Below, one piece after another: positions 32,178-43,664 of a stretch of DNA of 64,000 bases. The notes below the pieces were generated by a model. It saw only the letters and a list, made by a program, of their open reading frames with translations. It was not told where the DNA came from and ran no database searches. A program made the position numbers and the translations under genes. Within the stretch, counting starts at the first letter, position 1; the number at the start of each line of letters is the position of its first letter. The stretch is from Heligmosomoides polygyrus polygyrus (lineage: Eukaryota; Nematoda; Chromadorea; Rhabditida; Heligmosomidae): NCBI GenBank assembly GCA_947396885.1, contig OX377206.1, positions 47,847,631 through 47,911,630 on the forward strand. The letters are read 5' to 3'.

Positions 32178-32396
32178 AGCGAGAAGTATGTGGGTCAGGT
32201 CAATGCAATGAAGTAGTGAGTGCGGGAACTTTTACTCACTTTCGGCCGTTCGATCCGGGCGCGATGCCGCTGTCCCTGGCAAGCCCGCGATGGAGCGACG
32301 GAAACGCGAACGGCTTGTTAGCTTCATGTGCGTGGGTTCTGCACCGACTAGCGACGGCCGGCAAATTACCAATCGTCGTCCCACCCATGCTGATTG

Positions 32397-32520
32397 TTAG
32401 GCCTATGTTATACTTTGGCGACGCTGTTTCGACGACGTCAGCGGCAGTGTTACACCGGTTACTACGCAGTGCGTGGCAGCCCGCGCAACACAGCGTCGCC
32501 GAAGTAAAACACATGCCTTA
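32397..32520. mobile_element. Harbinger-like MITE A
   Basis: A 118-bp unit (32400-32517) flanked by TTA on both sides. The left end GGCCTATGTTATACTTTGGC is inverted at the right as GAAGTAAAACACATGCC, with a GGCGACGCTGT core shared by both arms. The 3-bp TTA duplication and GGCC ends fit PIF/Harbinger MITEs. Confidence 0.8.
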
Positions 32521-32684
32521 GGCCTGATTTATACTCCCGCGGGAGCATCCGAGGACGGGCGGGAATCGCACCGAGATCGCTCACCTGGCCAATCGCCGCG
32601 CCCCGCCACGCCCGCCGTCCGCGGTGCACCTTTCGTTCACGGACGTTCCGAGGATGCTCCCGCGGGAGTATAACACAGGCCTTA
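32518..32684. mobile_element. Harbinger-like MITE B, abutting MITE A
   Basis: A 161-bp unit (32521-32681) sharing its left TTA (32518-32520) with MITE A and with TTA at 32682-32684. The ends GGCCTGATTTATACTCCCGC and GCGGGAGTATAACACAGGCC are inverted and run on into GGAGCATCC on both arms. The GC-rich core has no coding capacity. Confidence 0.85.
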
Positions 32685-33929
32685 CTGTTGTTACTGTTGT
32701 TACTTGAACCATGTTGCAGTCTATACATACAATTATCACGCCAAATTAGACACTCTTCTAAACGGGTCTAACGCTTTTGAAATCAACCTGAACGTCTTAC
32801 AAATTAAAACGAGCTCTTTTCAACTGGAGACTCTACGAAAAGGTTACAATAATTTTTGTTCAAGGACAATTTTCAGAATGATTTCTTTAATATTTAATTT
32901 ACCTACTCATTAAGTGAAGATATTGTTTGAAATAGAAACTCTAATTTTTTAGAAATAATAGTTTAAAGCTTGTTCTAAAAAGCAGAAAGGCGGCCATTTT
33001 AATGCCACAAATAGAAAGTGCGACATGCCTTCGTCTAGCACGTCACAATGTTTGGTTGATTTCAAGCAAAATTTCTACTTGCATGCAATTTCACAACTGT
33101 AATACACAACCAAAACATTTGTAAAAAACATAAATATCTTCAACTTCAAGCTTCATGTAAGCGTACACTCACATAATCACTCACACTATAAATCAAATAA
33201 AAGACGCGACGAGCTAACCTCACGCATGGTGCGATACCTTTTTAATGTTCCAAATGGCCCCTGCCTTACTGCGCTTTAAAACAAAACTAAATTCATTATT
33301 TTTTCTCAAATATAAAAATGTCTAGTAAAATTAATACACTCGATTGGGCATGTCAACTAAAAAATTTCAAAGAAAATTATACCAAAATTTCCTTCAACAG
33401 GCATTTACTCTGCTCTCTAGACCATCTAGTTTGATCGAAAGACGATCGCTTTGATTTGGAAGGCGTTCACTTTGATTTCAAAACATCACACTTGCTTAGA
33501 ATGATTCCAACTCGACCTGAGTGTCAAGTTTGACGTGAGAATGGTATAAATATGGTTTCTACTAATGGTCTTAGACCATCAGGTATACTATCATCACTAA
33601 CTTCCTACTAACAGTAAGGACCTTACCACAGTAGTAGTCATAATAATAGTCAGCTGTTAGTGTTAGTTCGCTGTTAGTAACAGCAAGAATTCGCAATATC
33701 CAGTTCCCGTTCGCAGGTTCATGCAATACTAGACAGCAAGAAGTTCGCTGAGCTCAGGTGCGTAACGCTAGCGAATGGCTAGCGACGACCCGCACGCGGC
33801 ATGCGCGCGCAGCGGACGGCGCGGCCAAAAGTGAGTAAAAGTTTCGCCCCCATCAGGTGGTCCCCTAATTTCACTGCTGCTTTTCTGGATTCCGATCGTT
33901 CTTAAATGGTGATCGCATGCCAATTATAT

Positions 33930-35177
33930 TAGATCATCCAATAAGTAATGTTGTTTTTTGTGCACTACTGTTTTAGCTCATTATTTTTCGGCAGATTTGT
34001 ATATTTCGAAGGTGCACTAAAGTGATTTTAAGGTAAATAAGACTTGCTCTTTTAGAATCTACTATTCGTTGAATTGTCAGCTTACAAGTCCAGGTGAAAT
34101 GGCTTGGCAAACCTGGGAGGGGCACATCCGGCATTGCATGCTGTTCGAATTTCGCAAGGTTAGTAACGCAATGGTTGCTACTAAAAAATAACTGCGAAAT
34201 GCATTGGAAGTCGCAAATGTCAGCGATGGTTTTTTACGTTCAAATCCGGTAATTTTGACCTCTCTGACTCCTCTCGATCAGGAAGACCCGTAACATTTGA
34301 CAACAAGATGCATATGGCAGAACGGAGGCGAATCCTTGTCAAACAGCGGAGGAACTTTCAAGTACTCTCAGCGAACCTAACTCAACCCTAGATTTTCATC
34401 TACGCCAAATTGGCAAGGTATGCAGAGCAGGTGTTTGGGTACCGCACGATTTATCCGCCGAGAACCGTGCCAACTGATCGACGCTTTGCAACGCACTGCT
34501 TCAGCGACACCGTACACGTTTTTTAATGGACTGATCACAAGAGACAAAAATGGATTTTGTACGATAATCCGAAGCGCAAAAAGCAGTGGCTGTCCAGAAA
34601 TGAACAACCAAGAAGTACTGCGAAGCCGAATATGCATCTCAGAAAGGCACTCTTCTGTGTAGGGTGGAATATCCGTGAAATTGCCCACTCTGAAGTGCTT
34701 AAATCTGGACAGACCGTTGATGTAGACCTTTGCCGTAAGCAATTGGATCGAGTGAACCAAGCTTTACTGGAGAATTATCCGGCGATCGTCAACAGAAAGG
34801 GCGTAATTCTTCATCACGACAATGCTAGACTGTGCAAACGAACGCTGGGAAAAATCAACGAATTAGGATGAGAGGTTCTGCCACATTCACCCTATTCTCC
34901 CGATCACGCACCTTCGGATTGCCTTTTCCGATCACTACAGCATTTTCCTGTGGGAAGAAATTTGAAAGTTTGAAGGGTATCTAAAATGCTATGTCCACAT
35001 ATATTGCTCAAAAACCACAACAGTTTTAGTGCTCAGGTATTGAAGATTTGCTCGTTAGATGGAGAAAGGTTGTTGATAATGACGGTGATTACACTGCTGG
35101 CTGAAATGAAGCTTTGCTGAAAATTTGTTCAATTGAAGTCAAGGTTGAAAAAACGGCATCACTTATTGGATGACGTA
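33930..35177 (+). pseudogene. Full-length mariner element, inactive
   Basis: Inverted ends GATCATCCAATAAGTAATG and CATCACTTATTGGATGACG lie inside TA dinucleotides. The 1244-bp length is normal for mariner. The transposase runs from HIRHCMLFEFRKVSNAMVAT through a GVWVPH-like block, YDNPKRKKQWLSRNEQPRST, HLRKALFCVGWNIREIAHSE, VDLCRKQLDRVNQALLENYP, a VILHHDNARLCKRTLGK catalytic block and YSPDHAPSDCLF. At least four frame shifts or stops. Confidence 0.85.
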
Positions 35178-35179
35178 AT

Positions 35180-35870
35180 GGAATGAGGTAGAATGAGTGA
35201 TGCTATAATCCGTTGTATATTTGCTTCAAAAATGTCATAATGATGCTTCGCAAAGAACGCTATTTTGTTTCGCAAATGCTAAATGATTGAATGCTCAGCG
35301 GCGGGTGGTGACATTTGGGGACACCATATGTAAGAAATTACTGTTACTCGTTGAAATATAATAGCGCTCACAAGCTGGGTTTTTTCTTGCTCTTAAAATA
35401 CTAGAGAAATCAACAGTGAAATGAAATTCGGAGCTTCTATGACAAGGGAAGAGTCTGAAGCGTATGTCTGAACGGGAAGTGCGGCTCATATGGGAAGAAT
35501 CCCCACCCTTCAATTGGCATATAAATGTGTTTTTTTGCCAAGTCGTTAAACCCAAGGAGTAGTGGACCTTGAAGCTTCAATGGCGCATCACAAGTTTGGG
35601 GTCTTGTACGCCCTCGATGCCTCTGACGGCAAGCGGCTCGGAGCACAGTAGAGGTGGGGTTGCTTCATGCAAGGAAGGTCGAGGGGGGGGGGGTCTTATG
35701 CGATGCTGCATTTTTGCATTTCAACTGACTGGTTAAGATTTGGGCGATTCTGACGTCTATACTATTTTCAGACGTTTTCTGCGTATTTTCTAGCTGTACG
35801 CTGTGAAGAGTACCTTTCTTGTGACTTGTTTATTACTGAGCGGATTATTAACCACAACGTCTTCATCTTC
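35180..35870. repeat. Dispersed tRNA-like repeat family E, copy 1
   Basis: 35440-35770 is the complement of 44490-44810. Shared blocks include GAAGAGTCTGAAGCGTATGT, CAAGTCGTTAAACCC, GCTTCATGCAAGGAAGGTCG before a G run, and TTGCATTTCAACTGACTGG. GCAGTAGAGGTGG-type and GGTCGAGGGGGG-type parts suggest A and B boxes, clearer in the 44-kb copy. 35180-35440 holds nothing identified. Confidence 0.6.
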
Positions 35871-36890
35871 AAGTTTATTTATTTAATACGCCGCAAGATG
35901 GCGTGCACCACCAGACAGTCAGCCATAAAGGAAGCACTCCAAGGTAACGAACACAAAAACCCAATAGTGGTGAATAAAAGGCTTCAGTAGGAAAAAGGAA
36001 ACAAACAAAAATAACATCTGAAAAGGAAGAGAGCACAATTAGATAGGACCCATTAAATCGGCAAGATAGAGGAAAGAGCGAGATGACGGAATCCCTCTTG
36101 ACCAACTAAACAATAAGAAAGTCAGATTTCATTTTTTTTCTCTTTTTTTCATTTTTTTTCACTCCGCCAGCACAGACTTGAAACCAGCTGAGAAGAGCTT
36201 TAATAGAAGAGCATTTTTCAATAGAATGAATAACTATAGTGAAATTTTAATATTTAAATCAATTATTTATTTGAGAAAAATTCGCGTATATATAGTAGAA
36301 CTGAAATAGACGGTGTAGGGGCGAGAACCAGCTAACATTCCAAGTTAAACATTGTGTAATGTGTTTAGTCCACAGCTCTCAGGGCACGCACCGCCAGGCG
36401 GGTCCCGTCTTTCAGAGACCTCATTATACTGGTACGCACCTCGGCGGCGGCCGGAAAGCAAAAGAAAAGAAACGGGCTTGTAAAAAAGACATCAGTCCAA
36501 GTGCTGGTTAATAGCCAGTATTGGGAGTAGGAAAAGACAAGTCGGGATGGCTATTTATGTAGGAGCCTCCACAACGTGAACGAAGTACAGGAGGCATAAC
36601 AAGGATTTCATAATGGAAAAAATGTTTAGAGAGAAAAGGCCACTATATAAAGAGAGCTAATCATATTATAATTAGACCGCACCTCCAGCTTGATAAAATT
36701 ATGTGAGAGAGGAGTGAAACATCCGCTCAATTTAAACCCACTGCGAGAAGCAAAATTTAAAAAACTCACCAGCTAAACAAAACCATAGATGAAGTAAACT
36801 GAAAATTGAAAACAACAAGTCTTGAGCTAAACAACACCAACAACACATACATGGAGTAAGCCAACAGAGGAAGAGGGCTCGATAGCCAGT
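35870..36890 (-). mobile_element. CR1/jockey-like LINE, 3' part of the 3' UTR
   Basis: The extreme left reads TTTATTTATTTAATACGCCG, a TAAA-type LINE tail on -. The rest up to 36890 has no long frame and joins seamlessly to 40086 onward once the RTE insertion and one target copy are removed. The element continues at 40086-43670. Length and lack of coding sense fit a 3' UTR. Confidence 0.55.
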
Positions 36891-39800
36891 GCCAGACAAG
36901 GATGTATCTTCTTCTTCTTCTTCTTCTTCTTCTTCTTCTTCTTCAGCGTTTGTCCCGCATCATGACGGGGTCCGCTTTTCTGGTGCCATGTCGCCATCTT
37001 TCCCGATCCCGTGCTAGATCAGGGTGGACACCAGCTACTTTAAAGTCCTTGTGTAACGTATCAGCCCAGCGCTGCTTCGGGCGTCCTCTAGGCCGTTTTC
37101 CAGACACTACGAAATTAAGGCCTATCTTACGGACGCTGTCTTCCTTTCCACGCAGAACGTGGCCGTACCATCGTAAGCGAGCTTCACGCATCTTGTCCGC
37201 TATCGGCGCGACACCGAACTTCTGCCGAATAGCCTCGTTTCGGATGCGGTCCAGGCGCGTGACTCCAGCCATCCAGCGCAGCATCTTCGTTTCCATTACG
37301 CTGAGGCGACTTTCCATTTCCTTTGTCGCAGGTCAACACTCAGCTCCGTACATCGCTACCGGCCGGACGACGGTTTTGTAGATCTTCGACTTTAAGCGCT
37401 CTGGCATCTTCTTGTCGCAGAGTACTCCAGTCAACGAGCGCCACTTCGACCAAGCTGCACTCACGCGTGAGTTCACTTCAACCATCAGACTGCCATTAGA
37501 GGCTATTGCTGATCCCAGGTATTTAAACACCGAAGTGCGTGCAAGCTCAGTACCGTTAATCTTAATGGAGCCGGACTCGCTTACGTCATTCGTTAGGTAC
37601 TCGGTCTTCTTGACGTTCAATTTGAGTCCGAACATGGCCAGGCGGTCGCACCAAGCTTGCACCTCTCGCTCGAGCTCACCTTTGTCTTCGCAGGCGAGCA
37701 TCACGTCATCAGCATATAGCAACGTCCAAGGGACGGGCTTCTGAAGATCTCGCGTAATGGCATCCATTACGACAACAAAGAGGAGTGAGGAAAGCGCAGA
37801 TCCTTGGTGCACCCCAACAGAGATGGGAAACTCCGTCGAGGTTCCTGCTGCCGCTTGCACACGACTCTTTGGACAAGAGTATAGCATTCGCACCCACTCT
37901 ACAAGTTCTTCGGGAACACCGTGCTGTCGTAGGGCGTACCATATAACCTCACGCGGTACGCGATCGAAGGCCTTCTCCAAGTCGAGAAAGGCAAGATGCA
38001 CCGGCCTCTGTTTCTCGCGATGCTTCTCTACCAGAAGACGGGCGGCATGTATGGCATCGATACTGCCACAACCAGCCACGAAGCCGCACTGATTGCTGGA
38101 AAGCTTGACGATATCGCGAATTCGGCTATCGAGGATTCGCTCGAAGATCTTCATGCTGTGCGAGAGCAACCGAATCGGACGGTAATTTGAGCAGTCTGCA
38201 GGGCTGCCTTTCTTCTTCCAAATCGGGATCGTCGTACTTTCCTGCCAAACATCAGGCACCTTCTTCTCCGCTACAACCTGGTTGAAAAACTTGGCCAACC
38301 ACTCAGCAGAATACCAGAACTTCGACTTCCATAAGTCAGCTGGCAAGTCATCTGGACCAGTCGCCTTGCCCGGTCTCATCATCCTCAGAACCGCGTCAGT
38401 TTCCTCCACAGTGATTTTGTGGACGGGACCGTGGATAGGAGCCACAGAAGGGACGGCCGGATGAGGGAACTCTTCAGTCGAAATTCCCTCGAAATAATCG
38501 CACCATCGCTTCATGGCCTTTTTGCGCTCTGTCAGAAGATGGCCGTTCTCACCATTGATGCCAAAGAACTTCTCTATATCCTCGGATTGGCGATGACGGT
38601 TTTTCGCAAGTCGGTACAGATACCGCTCGCCATCGCGCGACTCAAGCTTTTCGTAGACATCATTGTAATGAGTGGCTTTTGCTACGGCCACAGCCTTCTT
38701 GGCAGCTTTTTTCGCTTCGTGGTACTTTTGCCAATTATTGGCGGTCTTGTCGCCGAGAAACACATGATAAAGCGCTTTCTTCTCTCGAACCTTTTCTTTC
38801 ACATCGTTCGTCCACAGCCATGCCTGCATGTCGACCTTTCGTCGTCCAGGTTTCGTAGTGCCAAGTTCTGACCTCGCAGCTTGAAGTATCGCGTCGGTCG
38901 CTTTCTTCCAAGTTTCGTCGACAGTCGTGACTGTCGGTAACCGTACGCGAGAAATCACAGCTGCTTCTTTCTCTTTCATTCGCCACCACTTGATTCTTGC
39001 AGCACCGCATCGCTCAACCTGCTGCAGCCTCGGAGGAGCGATCTTCAAAGTACAGATCAGCGGACGATGCTGTGGGGCGACCGTTTCATACGGCACGATC
39101 TTCGCGTCTGTGACGAGATTTCGGTCACGATCTCTCACAAGGACGAAGTCTATCTGCGTCTTGGTGTTCCCACTATAGAACGAGATAAGGTGGGAGTTGC
39201 GTTTGCGAAACACGGTGTTCATTATGGTGAGGTTATGCGAATCCGCATATTCAAGGATACGCTCACCATCTGTGTTACGCAACCCATAGCCGAATCCACC
39301 ATGACAGCTGTACCCGTCTTTCGTAGCGCCTACGTGCCCATTGAGGTCACCAGCGACGATGATGACGTCTTTCGACGGTACCTCTGCTGTCTTCTCATCA
39401 AGCAGGCTCCAAAACTCATCCTTGGCTTGATCGGAACAGCCAGTCTGCGGAGCATACGCAGAGAAGAAGTGGAAGAGTCGCTCCTTAGTGGCGACAACGA
39501 TCTTCATCAATCGATCGTCAAAGCGCTCGACGCTTACAATCGAGTCTCGGAAACGCTCGGAGACGATTATACCAACACCACTGGTGGTCCTGGGACTTCC
39601 ACATAGAACGGCCTTGAAGCCACGTCCTATATCCCTTGCCCTGCGGCAGGACCACCTCGTCTCCTGCACCGCACAGAAATCAACTCTTCTACGCTCCAGT
39701 GCTTCTACCATCTCGCACGAGCGGCCCGTCAACGTACCCACATTCAGCGTTGCTACGCGGGTCCTGCTTACGTTACGGGACTTTCGGACTAGCTCAGTTG

Positions 39801-40085
39801 CCCCCCGATGCCGTCCTCGCACCAGGGACCCTCGCATACTTCTCACACTCGCCGGGCTTTGCGAGTGCGCGTCGGCTCCCGCGGACGCCGTAGCATTATC
39901 TCGAAAAACATGAACTGACATACACCCATACGATGTGACATTGGGTTGTTCGTAGGCCGGCCTGTCACCAGGGCCTGTCGCCTGCATTCGAATGTGCTGC
40001 TGCTTGGCTTAGCTCGCAGAGGCGAGCAGTTTCCAGTGGCACCACGAGGAGGAACGGACATCGCCACCGCCAGACAAGGATGTAT
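36891..40085 (-). mobile_element. Near-complete RTE retrotransposon with 17-bp target duplication
   Basis: GCCAGACAAGGATGTAT occurs at 36891-36907 and 40069-40085. The 3161-bp insert (36908-40068) is on -. Its 3' end is a (GAA)n tract (CTT on +, 36909-36943) and its 5' end holds a leader (GGTGGCGATGTCCGTTCCTC) also found in the fragment at 31.7 kb. It is inserted in the 3' UTR of a CR1/jockey-like LINE in the same orientation, so it is the younger of the two. Confidence 0.92.
36943..39987 (-). CDS. RTE endonuclease/reverse transcriptase ORF, one premature stop
   Basis: The frame runs 1014 sense-length codons with a single in-frame TGA at 37333-37335 (codon 885). That stop follows YGAEC at the place where RTE proteins have Trp before PATKE. 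The apurinic endonuclease domain covers residues ~76-313: TLNVGTLTGR, VQETRW with Glu109, AGDLNGHVG with Asp214 and Asn216, and QHRPL with His307. The reverse transcriptase is ~535-835: RPGKATGPDDLPADL, FLDLEKAFDRVP, VGVHQGSALSSLLF and the catalytic YADD at 758-761. A C-terminal RLRWYGHVLRGKEDSVRKIG and GRPKQRWADTL block follows the stop. The enzyme nicks target DNA and copies its own RNA there. The start was taken at MQATGPGDRPAY; an upstream start is possible. Reading depends on the stop, so this copy is probably inactive. Confidence 0.92.
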
Positions 40086-40175
40086 CCACCCTGCGAATCT
40101 AAGGTTCATGGCAGTGGAACAGACAGCTCTGGTCGGTGGCAGATGACATGCGAAACGGCAGATGTCTGAAACTTT

Positions 40176-41758
40176 TTACAGATACACACGCTGTTCATTA
40201 AGTAGGTGGAACAAAGCTTGCTTTTCTTTTTTCTTTCTTTTTTTTTCTTTTTTTTCAAGCTTTTTCAACCTCCCTTTGAAAGCTTCACTGGAATCTGCGA
40301 CGAAAAGTTCAGGTGGAATGCGACGGAACCATCGCACGCACCTACAGAAGACTGTGTTAAACATTCTGAAATAGTTCATTTTGTGGATTTTCCGATAGTG
40401 AAGAATGAAACGGTTCCGTCTTAGGCTAGTGGGCATAATAACCCAGTATTTGCTGGCTTTAAGTTTTGTCTCACCTCTGAGAAGCCGGAAGCAAAAAACC
40501 AAGTCAGCCAAAATCCGCCTGTACTGCAAAGAGTCAAACGAAAACAGGTTTAACCTCTCACTGTAGCTGGGAAGGGTAGATCCTCTCATTTCACCCGAAG
40601 TCCTATACAAAAGAAGAGTGAAAATTTGCTGGACCCTTTCGATTTTAAGTGCATTTTTCTTTAGTACAGGGCACCAAAGTTGGGAACAATACTCCAGATG
40701 TGGCAGCATATAAGCCTTGTGAAAACGTACAAGTGTTGCAGCATCTGTGCATCGGGTGTTACGAAATAAAGCAAAAAGCGTTGCCAGAGCCTTCTTCACT
40801 ACGTAATCCACATGCACTGAGAAGTTAAGTTTTGTGTCTATTGTAACACCAAGATCCCTGGCCAGAGAACATGAATTGAGTTTGACACCATTAATTTCGT
40901 ACTCAGTTACATTGCCTCCACCTAGATGCAAAACCGTAGACTTGTTCAGATTAAGTGGAATACTATGATCAGAAGTCCAAGAGACCAGTCTAGCAATGCT
41001 GGTTCTAAGAGCGCTACTAATCTCTGAGGAACGGCCTTGAGTATAGGCACAGTACAATTTAATGTCGTCAGCATACATCTGGACTCTAATGTCGGGATGA
41101 GTTTTTAGAGCATGGGTAGTTCAATTGTGTACATCAAAAACAGTAACGGAGATAGCACACCTCCCTGAAGGACCCCACTGGTACATTGATGCCTAGTAGA
41201 GTAGGAGTTCTTGAGCCTAGCAGTCATATATCTCTCCTGCAGGTAGGATTCGAGCCATTTCAAGAGATCACCATGAACACCCAAAGGTTGAATACAGGTC
41301 AACAGTTTACTGTGAGAAACTCTGTCGAAAGCCTTTGAAAGATCAAAGTAAAAGATGTCCAAAAACTTCCCTTCATTGAGGGCGCAAGTCCAGTCATAAT
41401 AGGAATCCAGCAAGTTAGTCAGGGTAGAAGCTCCGGGTAGAAAGCCGTGCTGCTCAGCGGGAATCGTTCCATTCTTGCGTAAGAAATTGAGTACTCTATC
41501 ACTGATGATCTTTTCCATAACTTTAACAGGAGTCGGGTTAAGACTAATTGGGCGAAAGTTGCTCACAAGATTGTTTTCAGAGACTTTAGGAATCGGAGTA
41601 ACCAATGCCTCTTTCCAGAGCTGTGAAACGTCACCTAACAAGAAGGAAATATTGAATATGAAGGAAAGTGGCTTGCTTAGCGACATGTGGCATCTTCGAT
41701 ATACAATTTGAGGTATCCCGTCATACGGTTCACCTGGAGAGGGATTAATCTTTTTCAA
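40176..41758 (-). pseudogene. LINE reverse transcriptase, frame-shifted
   Basis: The first frame (41758-41105) has WKEALVTPIPKVSENNLVSN, FRPISLNPTPVKVMEKIIS, GFLPGASTLTNLLDSYYDWT, a FYFDLSKAFDRVSH block with the first catalytic Asp, and SGVLQGGVLSPLLFLMYTIE. A frame change near 41100 leads to the second frame (41078-40176) with the catalytic MYADDIKLYCAY box, PLNLNKSTVLHLGGGN, LARDLGVTIDTKLNFSVHVD and LPHLEYCSQLWCPVLKK. The Lys/Glu-rich end (EKKEKKRKKKEKQ) precedes TAA. Domain order is that of CR1/jockey-type LINEs. Both halves are long and clean, so decay is recent. Confidence 0.88.
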
Positions 41759-42153
41759 AACTGAAGAAATCTTCTCCGGATGAAAGTAAATTTCGCTTAT
41801 GCCAAACCGCCTAGTGCTCCCTTTAGTGATCTGCTCACGTGTCTCCGACGAAACAGAGGTCGAGAAAACACTTGCAAAGTATCTACCCAGAGCTTCAGCC
41901 TATTCACAGTCCTTGCTACAGCTCCTACCATTTTCGTCAATCAATGTAGGAACAGAGGTGTTGCGCTTAATTCTATAACGAATATATTGGTGAAGCTTGC
42001 TCAAGGATGTTCTGTTTGCCAGACGGCGCTCACGGTTAGCATGGAATTTACGAAGATGAGCTTCAAGATCAAAGCAAACTTGCTTATAAAGGCTATTCGA
42101 CAACGAATTTTCAAGCTGACGGAAAAGGCGCTTTTTTTGTTCGATTGAGTTGG

Positions 42154-43060
42154 CTATCTGATTTGGGTACTTGAAGGTAGATAAGAACTTAATTTTAAAA
42201 GGCACAAAGATGGAAAGAGCAAGTAAACTACTCTGCAAAATCTCAAGTACACTTCAGCAACTGTAGAGTAATCATTGAACAATTTCAGCCAGTCAATTCT
42301 ACTGAAGTATTTATCCAACCCCTTGTAATCTGCATTTATGAAGTCTGGAACTGGAAAGAAAAGTGGCGATAAAGATATCGCAGCCATATTGAAACACACA
42401 ATAGCGTGATCGGACGTAGAAAGTGGAGGAAGAATGCCAACATCAGCTATATTGGAACATTTAGAAAGAACAAAATCTAGAGCATGACTGGGTGTTAGAA
42501 CATATTGACGAAGACTGCTAGCTCGAAAGAACTCAAGGAATTTAGAGCTCGCTGAGTTCAATGCATTCAAATTTTCCCAATCAATTTTCAAATTGAAATC
42601 ACCCAAAATCGCAGAAGAGGGTTGCACCGAAACCAGTTCATGCAGGCGTTCAATCAGGGCTTCGTCATCAGCCCTAGTGGAATTGGGTGGACGGTATACT
42701 AAAATGATACGATTACAAGAGGCTCCTTCTGGCGGAGAAAGCTCAAGGCACAAAATGTCAGATTTCGTACTACACGTAATCTGAAGTTGCCTCACGAGCA
42801 GATTTCCCTTTGCAACACAGCCTACCCCACCACCCCTCCCACTACCACGATCGCTACGCAGAACACGGTAGGGAAGGCTGGCCACGATTTCAGAATCATG
42901 AATTTTTGCACTAAGCCATGTCTCGGTGATAAACACGAGATCGGGTGAATTAAATGATAAAAACATTGTAGATATTCAAACATGTTCACAAGGCTTCGAG
43001 CATTAAGCAAATTACACTTACGACTAGACGCCCTCGGCTGATTTACAGTTTTCCGAGCTT
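42154..43060 (-). pseudogene. LINE apurinic endonuclease domain, frame-shifted
   Basis: CNLLNARSLVNMFEYLQ (about 43010-42960, first frame) continues after a frame change as FNSPDLVFITETWLSAKIHD with the catalytic Glu of TETWL. GGGVGCVAKGNLLVRQLQ, SAILGDFNLKIDWENLNAL with Asp/Asn of GDFN, HALDFVLSK and PLSTSDHAIVCFNM with the SDH box follow. All catalytic motifs of the LINE endonuclease family are present. A second frame change near 42240 joins it to a basic linker on the way to the reverse transcriptase. Confidence 0.85.
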
Positions 43061-43104
43061 CTATTGGGCAGCTCTGAAACATGCATAAATTGCCCACGGT
43101 ATAC

Positions 43105-43592
43105 CACGCATTCCCGCTCTGCCTTACTCTGCCTTACCCTTATTGCGCTCACGTGCCTCCTGACGAAGGTCAAAATCCCTCTTTCTTTCCTCGGGCGACA
43201 TACTTTTTCGTATGTAGACCTCGGAGAAGCGAGACCCTCTCAGAAGGCGTGCGTTAGCAAGGCAAAATCGCCAGTGGGTGGTGGTGGAAAGAACCACCTT
43301 CACCAAGCGCCTGCGAGCGGGGTCAAACGTTCCCATCCGATAAATGGCGGACGGATCTGGAAACTCTGACCTTAAGAGCTACAAGAACCCGCTCCAAGAC
43401 GGGATCCTTGTTAATGTCGAAGGCTAGCCTGATGAGCTCTCCTGCAGAAAGATTGTCGATGTTGTCCAGGGCATCAAGTTGTACAGGGGTAGGGGCTGCA
43501 GTGTGGTTGGAGGATGTAGTTACATGCGAAGCTAAAGAGGCTTTACCCTTACCAGTTTGTGAACCTTTTGCCGTTTGCGATGCCTTCGGTGC
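43105..43592 (-). pseudogene. LINE ORF1 (short gag-like protein), frame-shifted
   Basis: From ATG at 43592 it reads APKASQTAKGSQTGKGKASL, then PTPVQLDALDNIDNLSAGEL and VLERVLVALKVRVSRSVRHL. It continues in a second frame as WRFCLANARLLRGSRFSEVY and RKSMSPEERKRDFDLRQEAR. The basic, Glu/Arg-rich C-terminus is like first ORFs of CR1-type LINEs, which bind the element RNA. The position just upstream of the endonuclease supports this. No zinc knuckle or RRM motif was found. Confidence 0.6.
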
Positions 43593-43664
43593 CATTGTAT
43601 TGTAGAATTTGATCAGCAACGGCAAACTGAATTTACTGAGAAAGGCGAAATTGACTGAGACCAT

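Larger units (their letters stand above)
32215..33850. mobile_element. Possible 1.6-kb element with imperfect inverted ends
   Basis: GGGAACTTTTACTCACTTTC at 32224 and its near complement at 33822-33848 (GCCAAAAGTGAGTAAAAGTT) are inverted, with weaker likeness for another 35 bp inward. No target duplication was found. The interior holds two MITEs and AT-rich DNA with a TATAAATA at about 33546. Tentative. Confidence 0.35.

Noticed and set aside
37412..39913. Several 60-180-codon + frames opposite the RTE
   Set aside because: They are complements of the strongly biased RTE coding strand with no independent signal.
39946..40146. Small + frame (VGRPVTRACRLHSNVLLLGL)
   Set aside because: It is the complement of the RTE 5' leader; the same sequence recurs in the RTE fragment at 31.7 kb.
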